A stretch of DNA of 64,000 nt. It comes from Aureimonas sp. SA4125. Lineage in GTDB: Bacteria > Pseudomonadota > Alphaproteobacteria > Rhizobiales > Rhizobiaceae. Position numbers and translations under genes: made by a program. The stretch spans positions 1,178,001 through 1,242,000 of the forward strand of contig NZ_AP025032.1 of the NCBI RefSeq assembly GCF_019973775.1, in the 5' to 3' direction. The notes below the pieces were generated by a model that worked only from the letters and a program-made list of their open reading frames with translations, searched no databases and was not told the DNA's origin. This document shows, piece after piece, positions 63,837 to 64,000 of this stretch (position 1 is the stretch's first letter; every line of letters begins with the position of its first letter).

Positions 63837-64000
63837 CGGCGCTTCCCGGGGGCGCCGCACATCCTCGCTCGCTCTGATGGTTCATTCGCACGGCCCGCTC
63901 GCGGGCTTCCGGGGAAAACCAGTTCGTCGTTCCTGCTCGTCATGGCTCCGGTCGCGCAAGGGTTGGAGCCTTCGGCAGAACCGGGCATCCCCGGTGTGTT

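Overview
The window is a GC-rich alphaproteobacterial chromosome segment. Several lineage markers place it in the Hyphomicrobiales (Rhizobiales). These are the cell-cycle regulators GcrA, a TrcR-type DUF1013 protein and an RcdA/DUF1465 protein, a SAM-II riboswitch in front of metZ, the phoR-pstSCAB-phoU-phoB order, the argD-argF-hslO cluster, a ScfR-like regulator divergent from aceA, and PuuA/PuuB-type putrescine degradation. I cannot name the genus from sequence alone; an Aurantimonadaceae-like lineage is one guess.

Layout, left part (1-46 kb, mostly core genome). A minus-strand Entner-Doudoroff operon zwf-pgl-edd (126-4301) has a palindromic operator in front of zwf. It is followed by puuA-puuB (glutamate-putrescine ligase and oxidase), a brnT-brnA toxin-antitoxin pair, aceA with the divergent ScfR-like regulator, a fatty-acyl or aspartyl hydroxylase-like gene, a GNAT gene and the potFGHI putrescine importer. 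Next come a secreted unknown, an AsmA-like protein, acetoacetyl-CoA synthetase, RcdA, a strong unannotated small-RNA candidate, a quinone oxidoreductase, TrcR and an SDR. The phosphate block runs from 27.1 to 36.1 kb: an unknown membrane protein, phoR, a three-unit PHO box, then pstSCAB-phoU-phoB. It is followed by gcrA, argD-argF-hslO, apaG, a CDP-alcohol phosphatidyltransferase, metZ under a SAM-II riboswitch, a dCTP deaminase, a small HTH protein and a MarR regulator.

Layout, right part (46-64 kb, accessory). After tRNA-Gly(CCC) the gene content changes. There is a di-haem cytochrome c peroxidase with an IS5-family element 24 bp upstream of its start codon. An IS256-family element with an 8-bp target duplication sits inside a broken Crp/Fnr gene. 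An intact Crp/Fnr regulator, a small unknown gene and a universal stress protein follow. An IS21-family element then lies at a junction where both neighbours are cut: the N-terminus of a P-type ATPase on the left and the C-terminus of a phosphatase on the right. The window ends with a heavy-metal efflux cassette: a Cys-containing secreted protein, an RND adaptor, a CusA/CzcA-type pump, a His-containing secreted protein, DUF305 and DUF411. This looks like a metal/redox-stress island assembled next to a tRNA gene; its far border is not in the window.

Functional links. Glucose catabolism, the glyoxylate bypass, acetoacetate activation and putrescine uptake plus breakdown suggest a versatile heterotroph. 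Three cell-cycle regulators lie within 15 kb. One has CtrA-type sites and an sRNA candidate beside it, and another has a dense GANTC (CcrM) cluster upstream. The most interesting undescribed candidates are this sRNA, the riboswitch-terminator arrangement before metZ, the tandem palindromes before the metal cassette and the two-sided truncation at the IS21 element.
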